From: Xanthobacter autotrophicus
GTDB lineage: Bacteria > Pseudomonadota > Alphaproteobacteria > Rhizobiales > Xanthobacteraceae
Assembly: GCF_030015065.1 (NCBI RefSeq)
Contig: NZ_JAIVFN010000010.1
Location: 1 to 63,342 of the forward strand
DNA length: 63,342 nucleotides
Direction of reading: 5' to 3'
Below are positions 27,669-36,435 of this stretch, in pieces (position 1 is the stretch's first letter; the number at the start of each line of letters is the position of its first letter). Under the pieces are notes generated by a model. It ran no database searches. It was given only the letters and a program-made list of their open reading frames with translations, and was not told the origin of the DNA. The position numbers were made by a program, and so were the translations under genes.

Positions 27669-28370
27669 TCACGAAGGAGTGAACGCAGGGCCTTCAGCCA
27701 GACCCCCGCCACCCTTCCCGGCGCCGTCTGCGCGCGTGCCGAGCCGCGCGCGCAGGTCCGCGACCTCCGCCTCCAGCGCCGCGATACGGTCGTCGCGCTC
27801 CTTCAGCGCAGCGGCGACGAGGGGCGCGTCGATCTTCTGGGGGATGTGCTGCGGACAGTTGATGTCCCAGGCGCGCACGCGGAACAGCAGCGCGCGCTCC
27901 GGCATGGCGCCGTAGTCTTCGGGCATCAGGCGGGCGACGAGATCAGGGTCGTTCTCCACGGCGCGAAGCTCGCCCCAGATCTTGATGCGGCGGCGATGGG
28001 TGTAATCCATGAGGAACAGGAAGGCCTTGCTGTTCTCGCTCAGGTTTCCCAGCGTCACATATTGGCGGTTGCCGCTGAAATCGGCGAAGCCCAGCGTTTC
28101 CTCGTCCACCACGCGGATGAAGCCCTTCGGCCCGCCGCGATGCTGCACATAGGGCTGGCCCGCCGCGTTGGCGGTGGCGAGATAGGCCGTGTCCATCTCG
28201 CCGAGAAAGGCGACGAGATCGGGCGTGATGCGGGTGCGGAAGCCGCCGCGCGCCTCGACGCGGGCATACATGGCGCGCGAGCCGCGCTCGGCCTGCGCCG
28301 CCTTCACCGCGGGCGTGAAGGCGATGTCGCTGGCAGGCGCCGGATGAAGCAGGTCTGACGGATCGGGCAT
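27669..28370 (-). CDS. Pyridoxamine-phosphate-oxidase-like flavoprotein
   Basis: 233 residues with the split-barrel FMN-binding fold: MDTAYLATANAAGQPYVQHR, GPKGFIRVVDEETLGFADFS and GNRQYVTLGNLSENSKAFLF. Residues about 190-215 (LKERDDRIAALEAEVADLRA) form a short coiled coil. These proteins bind FMN, F420 or haem and usually act as general reductases; the substrate is not evident. It lies 54 bases below the AhpD-like gene and 67 above the DUF2064 gene on the same strand, so it may be in the same operon. Confidence 0.82.
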   Translation of the reverse strand: MPDPSDLLHPAPASDIAFTPAVKAAQAERGSRAMYARVEARGGFRTRITPDLVAFLGEMDTAYLATANAAGQPYVQHRGGPKGFIRVVDEETLGFADFSGNRQYVTLGNLSENSKAFLFLMDYTHRRRIKIWGELRAVENDPDLVARLMPEDYGAMPERALLFRVRAWDINCPQHIPQKIDAPLVAAALKERDDRIAALEAEVADLRARLGTRADGAGKGGGGLAEGPAFTPS

Positions 28371-28424
28371 GGCAAATCCTCCAGAGGGGGCCGGGACCGC
28401 ATGACGGTCCCGGCCGATGGGATG

Positions 28425-28976
28425 TCAGGCCGCGCGCGGGGCGCCGGAGCGCACCACCGGGAAGTCGATCTCGGTTTCCGCGACGTTGTTGAGGTAGTTG
28501 GTGAAAATGTTCATGGCGACCTGCGCCACGATCTCCACGATATCGCCATCACCCAGCCCGGCCTGGTGGGCGTGGGCGAGGTCCGCATCGCTCACCTTGC
28601 CGCGGCTCGCGACCACCGCTCGGGCGAAGGAAAGCGCCGCCTCGGCCTTGCTGTCGGCGGCGCGGCCGGAGCGGGCGAGGCTGATGTCGGTGTCGCTGAG
28701 GCCGGCACCCTTGCCGATGAGCGAATGGGCGGAGAGGCAATAGTCGCAGCCATTCACCTCGGCCACCGCGATGGCGAGGCTCTCGCGGATCTTGGCCGGC
28801 AGCGCGCCGCCGCCGAGGGCGCCGGACAGGCCGATGAGGCCTTCGAGAGCGGCGGGCGAGCGGGCCGCAACCTTGAACAGGTTGGGCGTCGAGCCGAACT
28901 TGGCGGCGACGGCGGCGAGAAGATCCTTCGCCTTGCCGGTGGCAGTGGCGGGATCGAGGGCGGGAATGCGGCTCAT
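28425..28976 (-). CDS. AhpD-like carboxymuconolactone decarboxylase-family protein
   Basis: 183 residues. The peroxidase-type active site is EVNGCDYCLSAHS: Glu73, Cys77, Cys80 and His84. Members are alkylhydroperoxidase-like, reducing peroxides with thiols. It is the first gene of a tight minus-strand run ending at mtnK and faces a LysR gene across a 179-base gap, the usual layout for LysR control of the whole run. Confidence 0.87.
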   Translation of the reverse strand: MSRIPALDPATATGKAKDLLAAVAAKFGSTPNLFKVAARSPAALEGLIGLSGALGGGALPAKIRESLAIAVAEVNGCDYCLSAHSLIGKGAGLSDTDISLARSGRAADSKAEAALSFARAVVASRGKVSDADLAHAHQAGLGDGDIVEIVAQVAMNIFTNYLNNVAETEIDFPVVRSGAPRAA

Positions 28977-29155
28977 GGGATTGATCCTTCCTTCGACGTC
29001 CCCGCACAGGGGGCTGAGGCGGAGGGCGACGAAGCCGCTGGGGCCGCGTCCCCCCGGCTCTTCATGGGGCGCCGTGAGGAAAAGCTAGGCCTTCCTATCG
29101 TTGTGCAGAATGAGTAGAGTTTGAAAGTTATTATTTTGAAAAGTGAAATCAAGGC

Positions 29156-30085
29156 ATGGACCGCATCGACGCCATGACCGCCTTCGTCACGGCGCTAGAC
29201 GAAGGTAGCCTTGCCCGCGCTGCGCGCCGGTTGGGCCGCTCGCCGGCGGCGATCACGCGGGCGGTGGCGCAACTGGAGGAGCATTTGGGCACGCGCCTTC
29301 TCCACCGCACCACGCGCGCCCTGCACCTGACCCAGGCGGGCGAGCTTTATCTGGCCTCCTGCCGGGCCATCCTTGCCGATCTCGCCGAGGCGGACCTGCT
29401 GGCCGCCGGCGAGCGCACCGATCCCAGGGGCGTCCTATCCGTCACCGCGCCAGCCACCTTCGGCCGCCTGCACGTGGCGCCGGTGATCGAGGATCTCATC
29501 GAGGCGCATCCGGCACTGGAGGCGCGGCTGCTGCTGGTGGACCGGGTGGTGAACCTAGTCGACGAAGGCCATGACGCGGCGGTGCGCATCGGCCATCTGC
29601 CGGACTCAAGCCTTGTCGCCACGCGGGTGGGCGAGGTGCGGCGGGTGGTGTGCGCGAGCCCGGATTATCTCGCCGCCCGCGGCACGCCCACCGTGCCGGC
29701 GGACCTGTCGACGCATAGGGTCATCTCGTTTTCGCAGATCACGGAGAATGCGGTGTGGACCTTCGCGGCGGGGCCTTCGGGCGGAGCGCGCAAGCAGGTA
29801 AGCGTCGCGGCGTGCTTCACCGTCAATAGCGCGGATGCGGCCATCGCGGCGGCGTCGCGGGGGCGCGGCATCACCCGCGTGCTGTCCTATCAGGTGGAGG
29901 AGGCGGTAGCCGCCGGGCACCTGCGCCTGGTGCTGGAGGAGTTCGAGGGCGAGCGTCTGCCGGTGCACGTGGTCTATCCGGGCGCGCGCCTGCAGGCGGC
30001 GAAGCTGCGTGCCTTCGTGGATTTCGCGGTACCTCGCCTGAGGGCGCGGCTTGCAGAGCTGCCGGTCTCTTCGGGGCGGGCCTGA
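29156..30085 (+). CDS. LysR-family regulator facing the AhpD-led operon
   Basis: 309 residues. The helix-turn-helix is FVTALDEGSLARAARRLGRS with PAAITRAVAQLEEHLGTRLL; the effector domain follows from about 90 (LSVTAPATFGRLHVAPVIED). It is of the CrgA/AaeR-like clade in which regulators often control the divergent gene. The start ATG 29156 follows an AT-rich stretch. It likely senses a small molecule connected with the AhpD/PPOX genes. Confidence 0.87.
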   Translation: MDRIDAMTAFVTALDEGSLARAARRLGRSPAAITRAVAQLEEHLGTRLLHRTTRALHLTQAGELYLASCRAILADLAEADLLAAGERTDPRGVLSVTAPATFGRLHVAPVIEDLIEAHPALEARLLLVDRVVNLVDEGHDAAVRIGHLPDSSLVATRVGEVRRVVCASPDYLAARGTPTVPADLSTHRVISFSQITENAVWTFAAGPSGGARKQVSVAACFTVNSADAAIAAASRGRGITRVLSYQVEEAVAAGHLRLVLEEFEGERLPVHVVYPGARLQAAKLRAFVDFAVPRLRARLAELPVSSGRA

Positions 30086-30097
30086 AGGGTATGGCGC

Positions 30098-30997
30098 TCA
30101 GCCGGGCCTGCCGAGGCGCTCGCGCAGGAACTTCGTCATGAGTCGCACCTTCTTCGGGGTGTAGCGCCGGCTCGCATAGATGAGCCACGCTGCGGTGTCG
30201 AACGAGGTGGCGGTGACGTCGTGGTCGGGAAAAAGGTCGATGAGCCTGCCGGCGGCAAGGTCCGGCCCCACCAGCCAGTCGGGCAGCAGCGCCAGCCCCA
30301 GCCCGTCGCGGGCCGCGTGGCGGATGGCGAGGCCGCTCGATATGGCGATATCGCCGCGCACCGGCACCTCCTCCACCTGGCCGTCGCGGCGAAACAGCCA
30401 GCGCAGGCGGAAGTCCGGCAGGCCGAACACGATGGCGCAGTGCTTCCCCACCTCCTGCGGCGTGCTCGGGGCGCCCTCCCGCATGCAATAATTGGGGCTC
30501 GCCACCACCCGGTAGCGGGTGGAGAACAGCTTCACGCCGATCACGTCCGCCCGCACGTCCGGCGCCAGCCTGAGCGCCATGTCGATGCGCTCGGCGGCAA
30601 GGTCGAGGTTCGCGTCGGTGAGGATCAGATCGAGCTTGAGGCGGGGAAAGCGCATACGCATCTCCGGCAGCAGCGGCATCAGGCAGGCCTCCCCGAAAGC
30701 GACGGAGGCTGTCAGCCGGAGCGTGCCCACCGGCTCCGCGCGCGCGGATGCCACCTCGTCGCGGGCGCGGGCGAGCTCGTCGAGGATGGGCTCCACGCGG
30801 GCGAGATAGGCCAGCCCCGCCTCGGTGAGTGACATGGTGCGCGTGGTCCGGTGCATCAGCCGGGCATCAAGCTCCGCTTCCAGCGCCGCCACGGCGCGAG
30901 AGACGGCGGAAGCGTCCATGTCGAGGTCGCGGGCCGCAGCGGCGAAGCTGCCCCGTCTCGCCACGTGGACGAAAATGCGCAGCTGGGCCGTGTCCAT
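30098..30997 (-). CDS. LysR-family regulator of azoR
   Basis: 299 residues. Helix-turn-helix MDTAQLRIFVHVARRGSFAA, ARDLDMDASAVSRAVAALEA; effector domain from about 90. It is divergent from the azoreductase gene. A perfect palindrome lies one base upstream of its ATG where a ribosome site would be expected, and no Shine-Dalgarno is visible. Autoregulation through that site is likely. Confidence 0.87.
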   Translation of the reverse strand: MDTAQLRIFVHVARRGSFAAAARDLDMDASAVSRAVAALEAELDARLMHRTTRTMSLTEAGLAYLARVEPILDELARARDEVASARAEPVGTLRLTASVAFGEACLMPLLPEMRMRFPRLKLDLILTDANLDLAAERIDMALRLAPDVRADVIGVKLFSTRYRVVASPNYCMREGAPSTPQEVGKHCAIVFGLPDFRLRWLFRRDGQVEEVPVRGDIAISSGLAIRHAARDGLGLALLPDWLVGPDLAAGRLIDLFPDHDVTATSFDTAAWLIYASRRYTPKKVRLMTKFLRERLGRPG

Positions 30998-31016
30998 TCG
31001 TGCAGCTTATGCACGA
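30998..31016. promoter_or_regulatory. Palindromic LysR operator
   Basis: TCGTGCA-N5-TGCACGA (30998-31004 and 31010-31016), a perfect 7-bp inverted repeat with T-N11-A spacing inside it, directly abutting the LysR start codon and 77 bases before azoR. Confidence 0.6.
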
Positions 31017-31092
31017 TTGTACTGTCGCAGCCACCATTTTTCCCCGCTGTGAGCACGCGCCATCTTGCCTCTGCTTTTGGAGGTGTCTTGGC

Positions 31093-31719
31093 ATGAAGAC
31101 TTTGCTTCGGATCGATTCCAGCGCACGCGTCGAGGGCTCGCGGTCGCGGCACCTTGGCGACGCGCTGGAGGCACGCTGGCGCGCCGGCATCCCCGGCGGC
31201 GTGGTAGTGCGGCGGGACCTCGCGGTCGATCCCGTTCCACACATCGACGCCGCCACCATCGCCGGCTTCTTCACCCCGGCGGATCAGATCACCGACGCGA
31301 TGCGGGCCTCCACTGCGCTCTCCGACCGCCTCATCGGCGAGGTGGAGGCGGCGGATGCTCTGCTCATCACCGCGCCCATGTACAATTTCGGTCTGCCTTC
31401 GGCGTTGAAGGCGTGGATCGACCACGTGGTGCGCATCCGCCGCACCGTCGCCTATGACGGCGCCACCTTCCGCGGCCTCGTCACCGGCAAGGCGGCCTAT
31501 GTGGCGCTCGCCTATGGCACGGGGAGCTATGAGCCGGGCGGGGCGCTCGCCTCCTTCGACTATGCGAAACCCTATCTCACCCACGTGCTCGGCTTCATCG
31601 GCTTTCGCGAGGTTGAGGTGGTGGGTGTGGAAGGCACCAATGGCGAGGAAGGCGCTGCCGCTGCCGCTCTTGATGCAGCGCTCAAGGCCATTGCGAGCCT
31701 GCCGTCGCTAGCGGCCTGA
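31093..31719 (+). CDS. azoR: FMN-dependent NADH azoreductase
   Basis: 208 residues, flavodoxin-like fold. MKTLLRIDSSARVEGSRSRH is the FMN phosphate-binding start; ITAPMYNFGLPSALKAWIDH is the diagnostic AzoR segment contacting FMN, and FRGLVTGKAAYVALAYGTGS completes the flavin site. AzoR enzymes reduce quinones and azo compounds by two electrons. The divergent LysR gene and its operator suggest induction by a quinone or aromatic electrophile. Confidence 0.88.
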   Translation: MKTLLRIDSSARVEGSRSRHLGDALEARWRAGIPGGVVVRRDLAVDPVPHIDAATIAGFFTPADQITDAMRASTALSDRLIGEVEAADALLITAPMYNFGLPSALKAWIDHVVRIRRTVAYDGATFRGLVTGKAAYVALAYGTGSYEPGGALASFDYAKPYLTHVLGFIGFREVEVVGVEGTNGEEGAAAAALDAALKAIASLPSLAA

Positions 31720-31873
31720 AAATTCTCGACGAAAAATCGGCGGGTGCGCGAATAAAACGGAACGCTCCGTGGTCTTGGCTGGTGTGGGTCCGCCCACGCC
31801 AGCTGAAGCGGCCGCTCCCTCGGGGCGCCGCTCTCCCGCGCCGGACTTTCGTCCGGCCCACCCGGAGAGACCC

Positions 31874-32830
31874 ATGACCAAATCCGACACCACCACACCC
31901 ATCGCCGACGCGGACGGCATCCACCGCCGCGGCTTCCTGGAATGCATGACCTGGGCCGGCACGGGCATCCTTTGGTCCCTGTCCGGTGGCCTGCCGAGCG
32001 GCCTCGGCCTCGGCTCCGCCTTGGCGGCGGAGCCCGCCAAGGCCTTCACTTTCCTCCAGATCAGCGACAGCCATGTGGGCTTCGACAAGCCCGCCAATCC
32101 GGATGCCCTTTCGACCCTGCGCGAGGCGGTAGCGCGCATCAAGACGCTGAAGGAGAAGCCGGCCTTCATGATCCACACCGGCGATATCAGCCACCTGTCG
32201 CGGGAAAAGGAATTCGACGACGCGGACCAGATCATCAAGGAGGCCGGCATCCCGGTCTTCTACGTGCCCGGCGAGCATGACCTGCTCGATGACGGGCAGG
32301 GCAAGGCTTATCTGGAGCGCTACGGCAAGGGCGCGAAGGGCGCCGGCTGGTACAGCTACGACCATGACGGCGTTCACTTCATCGCCCTCGTGAATGTGGT
32401 GGAGCTGAAGGCCGGCGGCCTCGGCAATCTCGGCACCGAGCAGCTGGAATGGCTGGAGAGCGACGTGGCGGGCCTGCCGTCCTCCACGCCCATCGTGGTG
32501 TTCGCCCACATCCCGCTCTGGACCGTCTATCCCGAATGGGGGTGGGGCACGTCGGACGGGCTGCAGGCGCTGGCCTATCTCAAGCGCTTCGGCTCGGTGA
32601 CGGTGCTGAACGGCCACATCCACCAGGTGATGCAGAAGGTGGAGGGCAACGTGACCTTCCACACCGCTCGTTCCACCGCCTTCCCCCAGCCGGCGCCGGG
32701 CAGCGCGCCGTCGCCCGGCCCGCTGAAGCTGCCGGCGGGGGAGCTGCGGAAGAATCTCGGCATCGTCACGGTGAACTTCGTCCGTGGCGCGCAGCCCCTC
32801 GCCATCATCGACCAGCCCCTCGAAGGCTGA
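31874..32830 (+). CDS. Exported metallophosphoesterase (Tat substrate)
   Basis: 318 residues from ATG 31874 with GGAGAG upstream. HRRGFLECMTWAGTGILWSL is a twin-arginine signal. The dimetal site is complete: LQISDSHVG, HTGDISH, PGEHD, FAHIPLW and NGHIHQ. It starts a four-gene plus-strand run with a cupredoxin, an ECF sigma factor and its zinc anti-sigma factor, so phosphate-ester hydrolysis in the periplasm may be under that sigma factor. The substrate is unknown. Confidence 0.87.
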   Translation: MTKSDTTTPIADADGIHRRGFLECMTWAGTGILWSLSGGLPSGLGLGSALAAEPAKAFTFLQISDSHVGFDKPANPDALSTLREAVARIKTLKEKPAFMIHTGDISHLSREKEFDDADQIIKEAGIPVFYVPGEHDLLDDGQGKAYLERYGKGAKGAGWYSYDHDGVHFIALVNVVELKAGGLGNLGTEQLEWLESDVAGLPSSTPIVVFAHIPLWTVYPEWGWGTSDGLQALAYLKRFGSVTVLNGHIHQVMQKVEGNVTFHTARSTAFPQPAPGSAPSPGPLKLPAGELRKNLGIVTVNFVRGAQPLAIIDQPLEG

Positions 32831-32873
32831 GTGCGCCCGAGCCCTCTCCCGATGTCCTGAATGGAGTTTTTCC

Positions 32874-33251
32874 GTGCGTCAGCCTTTCTTCGCGCAGCTT
32901 CCTGCCTTGCGGGCCAATCCCGCAACGGCCATCTTCGCCGCAACCCTCCTCGCGCTTGTCCTCGGCCTTGCGGCACGGCCGGCAGCCGCCGGCGAGGAGG
33001 CGACGGTCTCAATCGACAATTTCACCTTCTCCCCCGCCGAGGTGACGGTTGCGCCCGGTACCACTGTCACCTGGGTCAACAATGACGACATCCCGCACAC
33101 GGTGGTCGACAAGAAGCAGGCATTCCGGTCCAAGGTTCTCGATACGGAAGGCAAGTACTCTTTCACCTTCAACACGGCCGGCGACTTCACGTATTTCTGT
33201 TCGCTGCATCCTCACATGACGGGCAAGGTGGTGGTGAAACCGGCGGGCTGA
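32874..33251 (+). CDS. Cupredoxin (plastocyanin/amicyanin-like, type 1 copper)
   Basis: 125 residues starting at GTG 32874 with GGAG nine bases upstream. A signal peptide runs to about residue 39 (FAATLLALVLGLAARPAAAG). The copper ligands are visible: His75 (DIPHTVV) and Cys109, His112 and Met115 in FCSLHPHMTGK. The mature protein is about 85 residues, the size of a minimal amicyanin-type cupredoxin. It lies 43 bases after the metallophosphoesterase. It probably carries electrons or copper in the periplasm. Confidence 0.9.
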   Translation: MRQPFFAQLPALRANPATAIFAATLLALVLGLAARPAAAGEEATVSIDNFTFSPAEVTVAPGTTVTWVNNDDIPHTVVDKKQAFRSKVLDTEGKYSFTFNTAGDFTYFCSLHPHMTGKVVVKPAG

Positions 33252-33491
33252 TTTCCACGAATAAGACCAGCAGCGGAACATGAGGTTCCGCCGCGATAGA
33301 GCTTGAGGAAGCGGGGCAGGTCGATGCTGGCGACAGGTTCGGGATACGCGCCGTGGTGTCCCGCCGGGGCTGCGGGAGAGGCGGGTGCATTTTTCGTCCG
33401 GCCCGGCGGATGGCGGCACTATGTCCTCAGCCTTGTGGCTCTGGCCTTGGCCATCGGCCGCCTTCGCTCCGCCCATCCTCATCTCCATCCC

Positions 33492-34100
33492 ATGGCGGAA
33501 CTCTCGGCCCGCCATGGGCACGCCGCGCCTGTCGCCGATCGCGGGCTGGATGCCGCGGGGGCAGCGCGGTTCGATGCTCTTATCCTGCCGCACCTCGACG
33601 CGGCCTATAACCTCGCGCGTTATCTGAGCCGGGATCCGGATGCGGCGCAGGACATCGTGCAGGAGGCCTTCCTGCGCGCCTATCGCAGCTTTGCCGATTT
33701 CCGGGGCCTGAGCCCGCGGGCGTGGCTGCTCGCCATCGTGCGCAATTGTCATGCAACGTGGCGGCTTCAGCTTCGGCGGGCCCCGCAGTCCGCCCCTCTG
33801 CCGCATGCCGAAGAAGAGGCGCCGGACGACGCGGCCAGCCTGCTTGTCGACGGTGATACGCCCGAGACCCTTCTCCTGCGCCGCACCGAGGCGGAAGCCG
33901 TGCGCGCGCTGCTGGAACACCTTCCCGAGCCGCTGCGCGAGGTGCTGGTGCTGCGCGAGCTGGACGAATTGTCCTACCGCGAGATCGCGGAGGTGGCGGC
34001 AGTGCCGGTGGGCACGGTCATGTCGCGCCTGTCCCGCGCGCGCCGGCTGTTCGCGGATCTCTGGTCGCGGGCCACGCCTGACGGGGAGGCGACCCCATGA
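33492..34100 (+). CDS. ECF RNA polymerase sigma factor
   Basis: 202 residues if started at ATG 33492 ([20 protein letters not shown]); the frame is open back to 33303 and no start has a good ribosome site, so the start is tentative. Region 2: [20 protein letters not shown] and [20 protein letters not shown]; region 4: [20 protein letters not shown] with helix-turn-helix [20 protein letters not shown]. The stop overlaps the start of the anti-sigma gene (ATGA). It differs from the two NrsF-linked factors and belongs to the zinc-anti-sigma-controlled kind. Confidence 0.88.
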   Translation: MAELSARHGHAAPVADRGLDAAGAARFDALILPHLDAAYNLARYLSRDPDAAQDIVQEAFLRAYRSFADFRGLSPRAWLLAIVRNCHATWRLQLRRAPQSAPLPHAEEEAPDDAASLLVDGDTPETLLLRRTEAEAVRALLEHLPEPLREVLVLRELDELSYREIAEVAAVPVGTVMSRLSRARRLFADLWSRATPDGEATP

Positions 34101-34921
34101 GCACACCCGTCCCGGAAGCCGGGCCATGCGCCGAATGGGAAGCGCTGCTCAATGGTAGTCTCGACGGCGAGCTGGATGCCGCCCATGCGATGGACGTGGA
34201 ACGCCACCTCGCCGTCTGCCCCGCGTGCGCGGGCGCCCTCGAACGCATGACGCTGGTGCGGCGGGTCATGAGCCAGGATGACGTGCGCTGGCGCGCGCCG
34301 GCAACCCTGCGCGCCGGCGTCATCGCCGCCCTGGTACGGGAGCGCCGCGCCGCGCCGGCCCGTCCTTCCGGGATGGCGGGGCTGGCCGGCCGGCTACGCG
34401 CCATGTTGCCCTCTCTCCGCCGCTGGAGCTTCATTCCCTCGCTGGCGGTGCTCGCGGCGGCGCTGCTCCTGGTGGTGCTGCCGCCGAAGGGCGGGTCACC
34501 ACTGGAGGGGGAACTGGTTGCCGGCCATGTCCGCTCCCTGCTGGCGGAGCATCTCACCGACGTGGCAAGCTCGAACCAGCACACGGTGAAGCCCTGGTTC
34601 GGCGGCAAGATCGATTTCTCGCCCCCGGTAGTGGACCTTGCGGCGCGCGGCTTTCCGCTGGCGGGAGGACGGCTCGATTACATCGGCGGGCGGGTGGTGG
34701 CGGCCCTCGTCTATCGCCGCAACGGGCATGTCATCAACGTCTTCGTCTGGCCCGCCGGCTCCGATGCGCGCGTGGCCTCTGCGTACAAGGCGCGGGCCCA
34801 TGAGGGCTACACCCTTCTCAACTGGTCCGAGGCCGGCCTGACTTACTGGGCCATTTCGGACCTCAACACCGTGGAGCTGAAGGAATTCCAGGAGGACTTC
34901 CTGGAGGCGCTGCCGAAATAG
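34097..34921 (+). CDS. Zinc-finger anti-sigma factor, membrane-anchored
   Basis: 274 residues. The zf-HC2 motif HLAVCPAC gives His37, Cys41 and Cys44 (HX3CX2C). One membrane helix lies at about 112-129 ([19 protein letters not shown]), and a periplasmic domain of about 140 residues follows ([35 protein letters not shown]). The gene overlaps the sigma gene. It should hold the sigma factor at the membrane and release it on a redox or envelope signal. Confidence 0.88.
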   Translation: MSTPVPEAGPCAEWEALLNGSLDGELDAAHAMDVERHLAVCPACAGALERMTLVRRVMSQDDVRWRAPATLRAGVIAALVRERRAAPARPSGMAGLAGRLRAMLPSLRRWSFIPSLAVLAAALLLVVLPPKGGSPLEGELVAGHVRSLLAEHLTDVASSNQHTVKPWFGGKIDFSPPVVDLAARGFPLAGGRLDYIGGRVVAALVYRRNGHVINVFVWPAGSDARVASAYKARAHEGYTLLNWSEAGLTYWAISDLNTVELKEFQEDFLEALPK

Positions 34922-34924
34922 GGC

Positions 34925-35671
34925 TCAGGCGGCGAGGCGCGACAGGTCGGCGAGGGAGGCGATCACGAAATCGGGCGTATGGCCCAGGGCTTCCTCCTGC
35001 GTCCGCAATGCCTTGTAGAGCGTCGTCGGCCGCAGCGCGCCGGGTGTGCCGGCCCTCGCTTCGCTGATCTCCCGGACAAGCACGGCCGGGGGCACGCGCA
35101 CGATACGGGCGACGCGGAAGCCGAAGCGCTTGGCGCCGGCGATGTCGAAGCCATTCGAGGACACGAATACCACCTCGTGCGGCTTCACGCCGAGCCGCTC
35201 CTCCACCAGCTCGTAGGCCCGCGGATCGGGCTTGAACACGCGCTTTTCGTCCACGCTGATGGTGGTCTCGATCAGGTCGCGCAGGTCGGAGCCGCCCACC
35301 AGCGCATCCAGCATGTGCGGGCTGCCGTTGGACAGGATGGCGCGGCGCGCGCCGGACAGGCCGACAAGCGCTGGCACGGCGTCCGGATAGGGGGTGAGGC
35401 GGTTATAGGCCTCGGCGATATCATCGAACAGGGTGGCGCTGGGTGTGAGGCCGAGCACGCTGAGCGTGTAGGTCAGCGCCTCCCGCGTCACCGTCCAGAA
35501 GTCGCGGTAGTCGTTCATGAGCGAGCGCAGCCAGCTGTATTCCAGCTGCTTCATGCGCCAGATCTGGGTGATGATCTCGCCATGGCCGGGGAAGGCCCGG
35601 TCGGTCACGTCGGCGACGGACTGCACATCGTAGAGCGTGCCGTAGGCGTCGAACACGAAGGTCTTGATCAT
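34925..35671 (-). CDS. dhlB: L-2-haloacid dehalogenase (HAD type II)
   Basis: 248 residues. The nucleophile is Asp8 in MIKTFVFDAYGTLYDVQSVA. Other type II marks are QLEYSWLRSLM, YNRLTPYPDA, LSNGSPHML, the Lys in RVFKPDPRAYEL and FVSSNGFDIAGAK. The wording is very close to DhlB of Xanthobacter autotrophicus as I recall it. The enzyme hydrolyses short L-2-haloalkanoates to D-2-hydroxyacids. It is read from the strand of the TetR gene just upstream, 53 bases away, which may control it. Confidence 0.85.
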   Translation of the reverse strand: MIKTFVFDAYGTLYDVQSVADVTDRAFPGHGEIITQIWRMKQLEYSWLRSLMNDYRDFWTVTREALTYTLSVLGLTPSATLFDDIAEAYNRLTPYPDAVPALVGLSGARRAILSNGSPHMLDALVGGSDLRDLIETTISVDEKRVFKPDPRAYELVEERLGVKPHEVVFVSSNGFDIAGAKRFGFRVARIVRVPPAVLVREISEARAGTPGALRPTTLYKALRTQEEALGHTPDFVIASLADLSRLAA

Positions 35672-35724
35672 GGGAGCCTTCTTTCGGGATCGATGACATG
35701 CACCGCTGCTCCGGGCGGCCCGGT

Positions 35725-36315
35725 TCAGCGCGGCTCCAGTGCGGCAAGAGCCGGACGCAGCACACCTTCCAGCAGCGCCCGCTCGGGCCGGATGCGGGAC
35801 AGGACCCGGATGCCGAGCAGCACGCCGAGCAGCATGCGCGCGAGATCCTCCGCCGTCTGATCGGCACCGATGGCGCCGTCCTTCTGGCCCGCCGCCACGC
35901 GACGGCGGAAGAAGGCCTCGATCTCGCCGAGGGTGCGCCCTGCGGCCGCCCGCATATGGGGATCGTGCGGACCGAGCTCCACGGCGGCATTGACCACCAT
36001 GCAGCCCTTCATGTCCGGATCGTTCAGCGAGCGCTCCATCACCTCGTCGAAGAAGGCGCCGATGGCCACGCGCGGGGCGATGGCGGGATCCTCCAGGCGC
36101 CGGATGCGGTCGGCCACGCTCTCGTCCACGTAGCGCTGGAGCGCGCGTTCATAGAGCGCGTGCTTGTCGCCGAAGGCATTGTAGAGGCTGGCGCCTGTCA
36201 GCCCCATGCTGGACGCGAGGTCGCGCACGGAGGTGGCCTCATAGCCGCGCGTCCAGAAGCAGTGGATCGCCGCGTCCAGAACCTCGTTTTCGTCGAACGC
36301 CCTTGGCCGTGCCAT
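35725..36315 (-). CDS. TetR-family regulator, NemR-like
   Basis: 196 residues. HTH: NEVLDAAIHCFWTRGYEATS, VRDLASSMGLTGASLYNAFG. The effector part contains PDMKGCMVVNAAVELG with Cys105, matching the conserved redox/electrophile-sensing Cys (Cys106) of NemR. That, and the flanking glutathione transferases, point to sensing of reactive electrophiles or hypochlorite. A near-palindrome resembling NemR-type operators stands between the two divergent GST genes at 37247-37262. Confidence 0.82.
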   Translation of the reverse strand: MARPRAFDENEVLDAAIHCFWTRGYEATSVRDLASSMGLTGASLYNAFGDKHALYERALQRYVDESVADRIRRLEDPAIAPRVAIGAFFDEVMERSLNDPDMKGCMVVNAAVELGPHDPHMRAAAGRTLGEIEAFFRRRVAAGQKDGAIGADQTAEDLARMLLGVLLGIRVLSRIRPERALLEGVLRPALAALEPR

Positions 36316-36355
36316 GTCTCACGTGGTCTTTCTTCGTTGGGGTATGCGGGCGAGG

Positions 36356-36417
36356 CTAGAGCGTTAACGCGCTTTCTTCACGCGAACCGGTATCCACTTC
36401 GCTCGAAAACGCTCTAG
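36356..36417. repeat. Palindromic intergenic element, type B
   Basis: A 62-base element bounded by CTAGAGCGTT (36356-36365) and its exact complement AACGCTCTAG (36408-36417), with a GCGAACCGGTATCCACTTCG core. I recall this core as a frequent intergenic palindrome in rhizobial genomes. It lies between the TetR gene and the first GST gene. Confidence 0.75.
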
Positions 36418-36435
36418 CGCCAGCCCGCCTTGTCG

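Noticed and set aside
24948-28370. Arsenosugar biosynthesis cluster
   Set aside because: The DUF2064 protein is of the family named for it, but there is no ArsM-type methyltransferase or other arsenic gene and the radical SAM protein has a SPASM tail.
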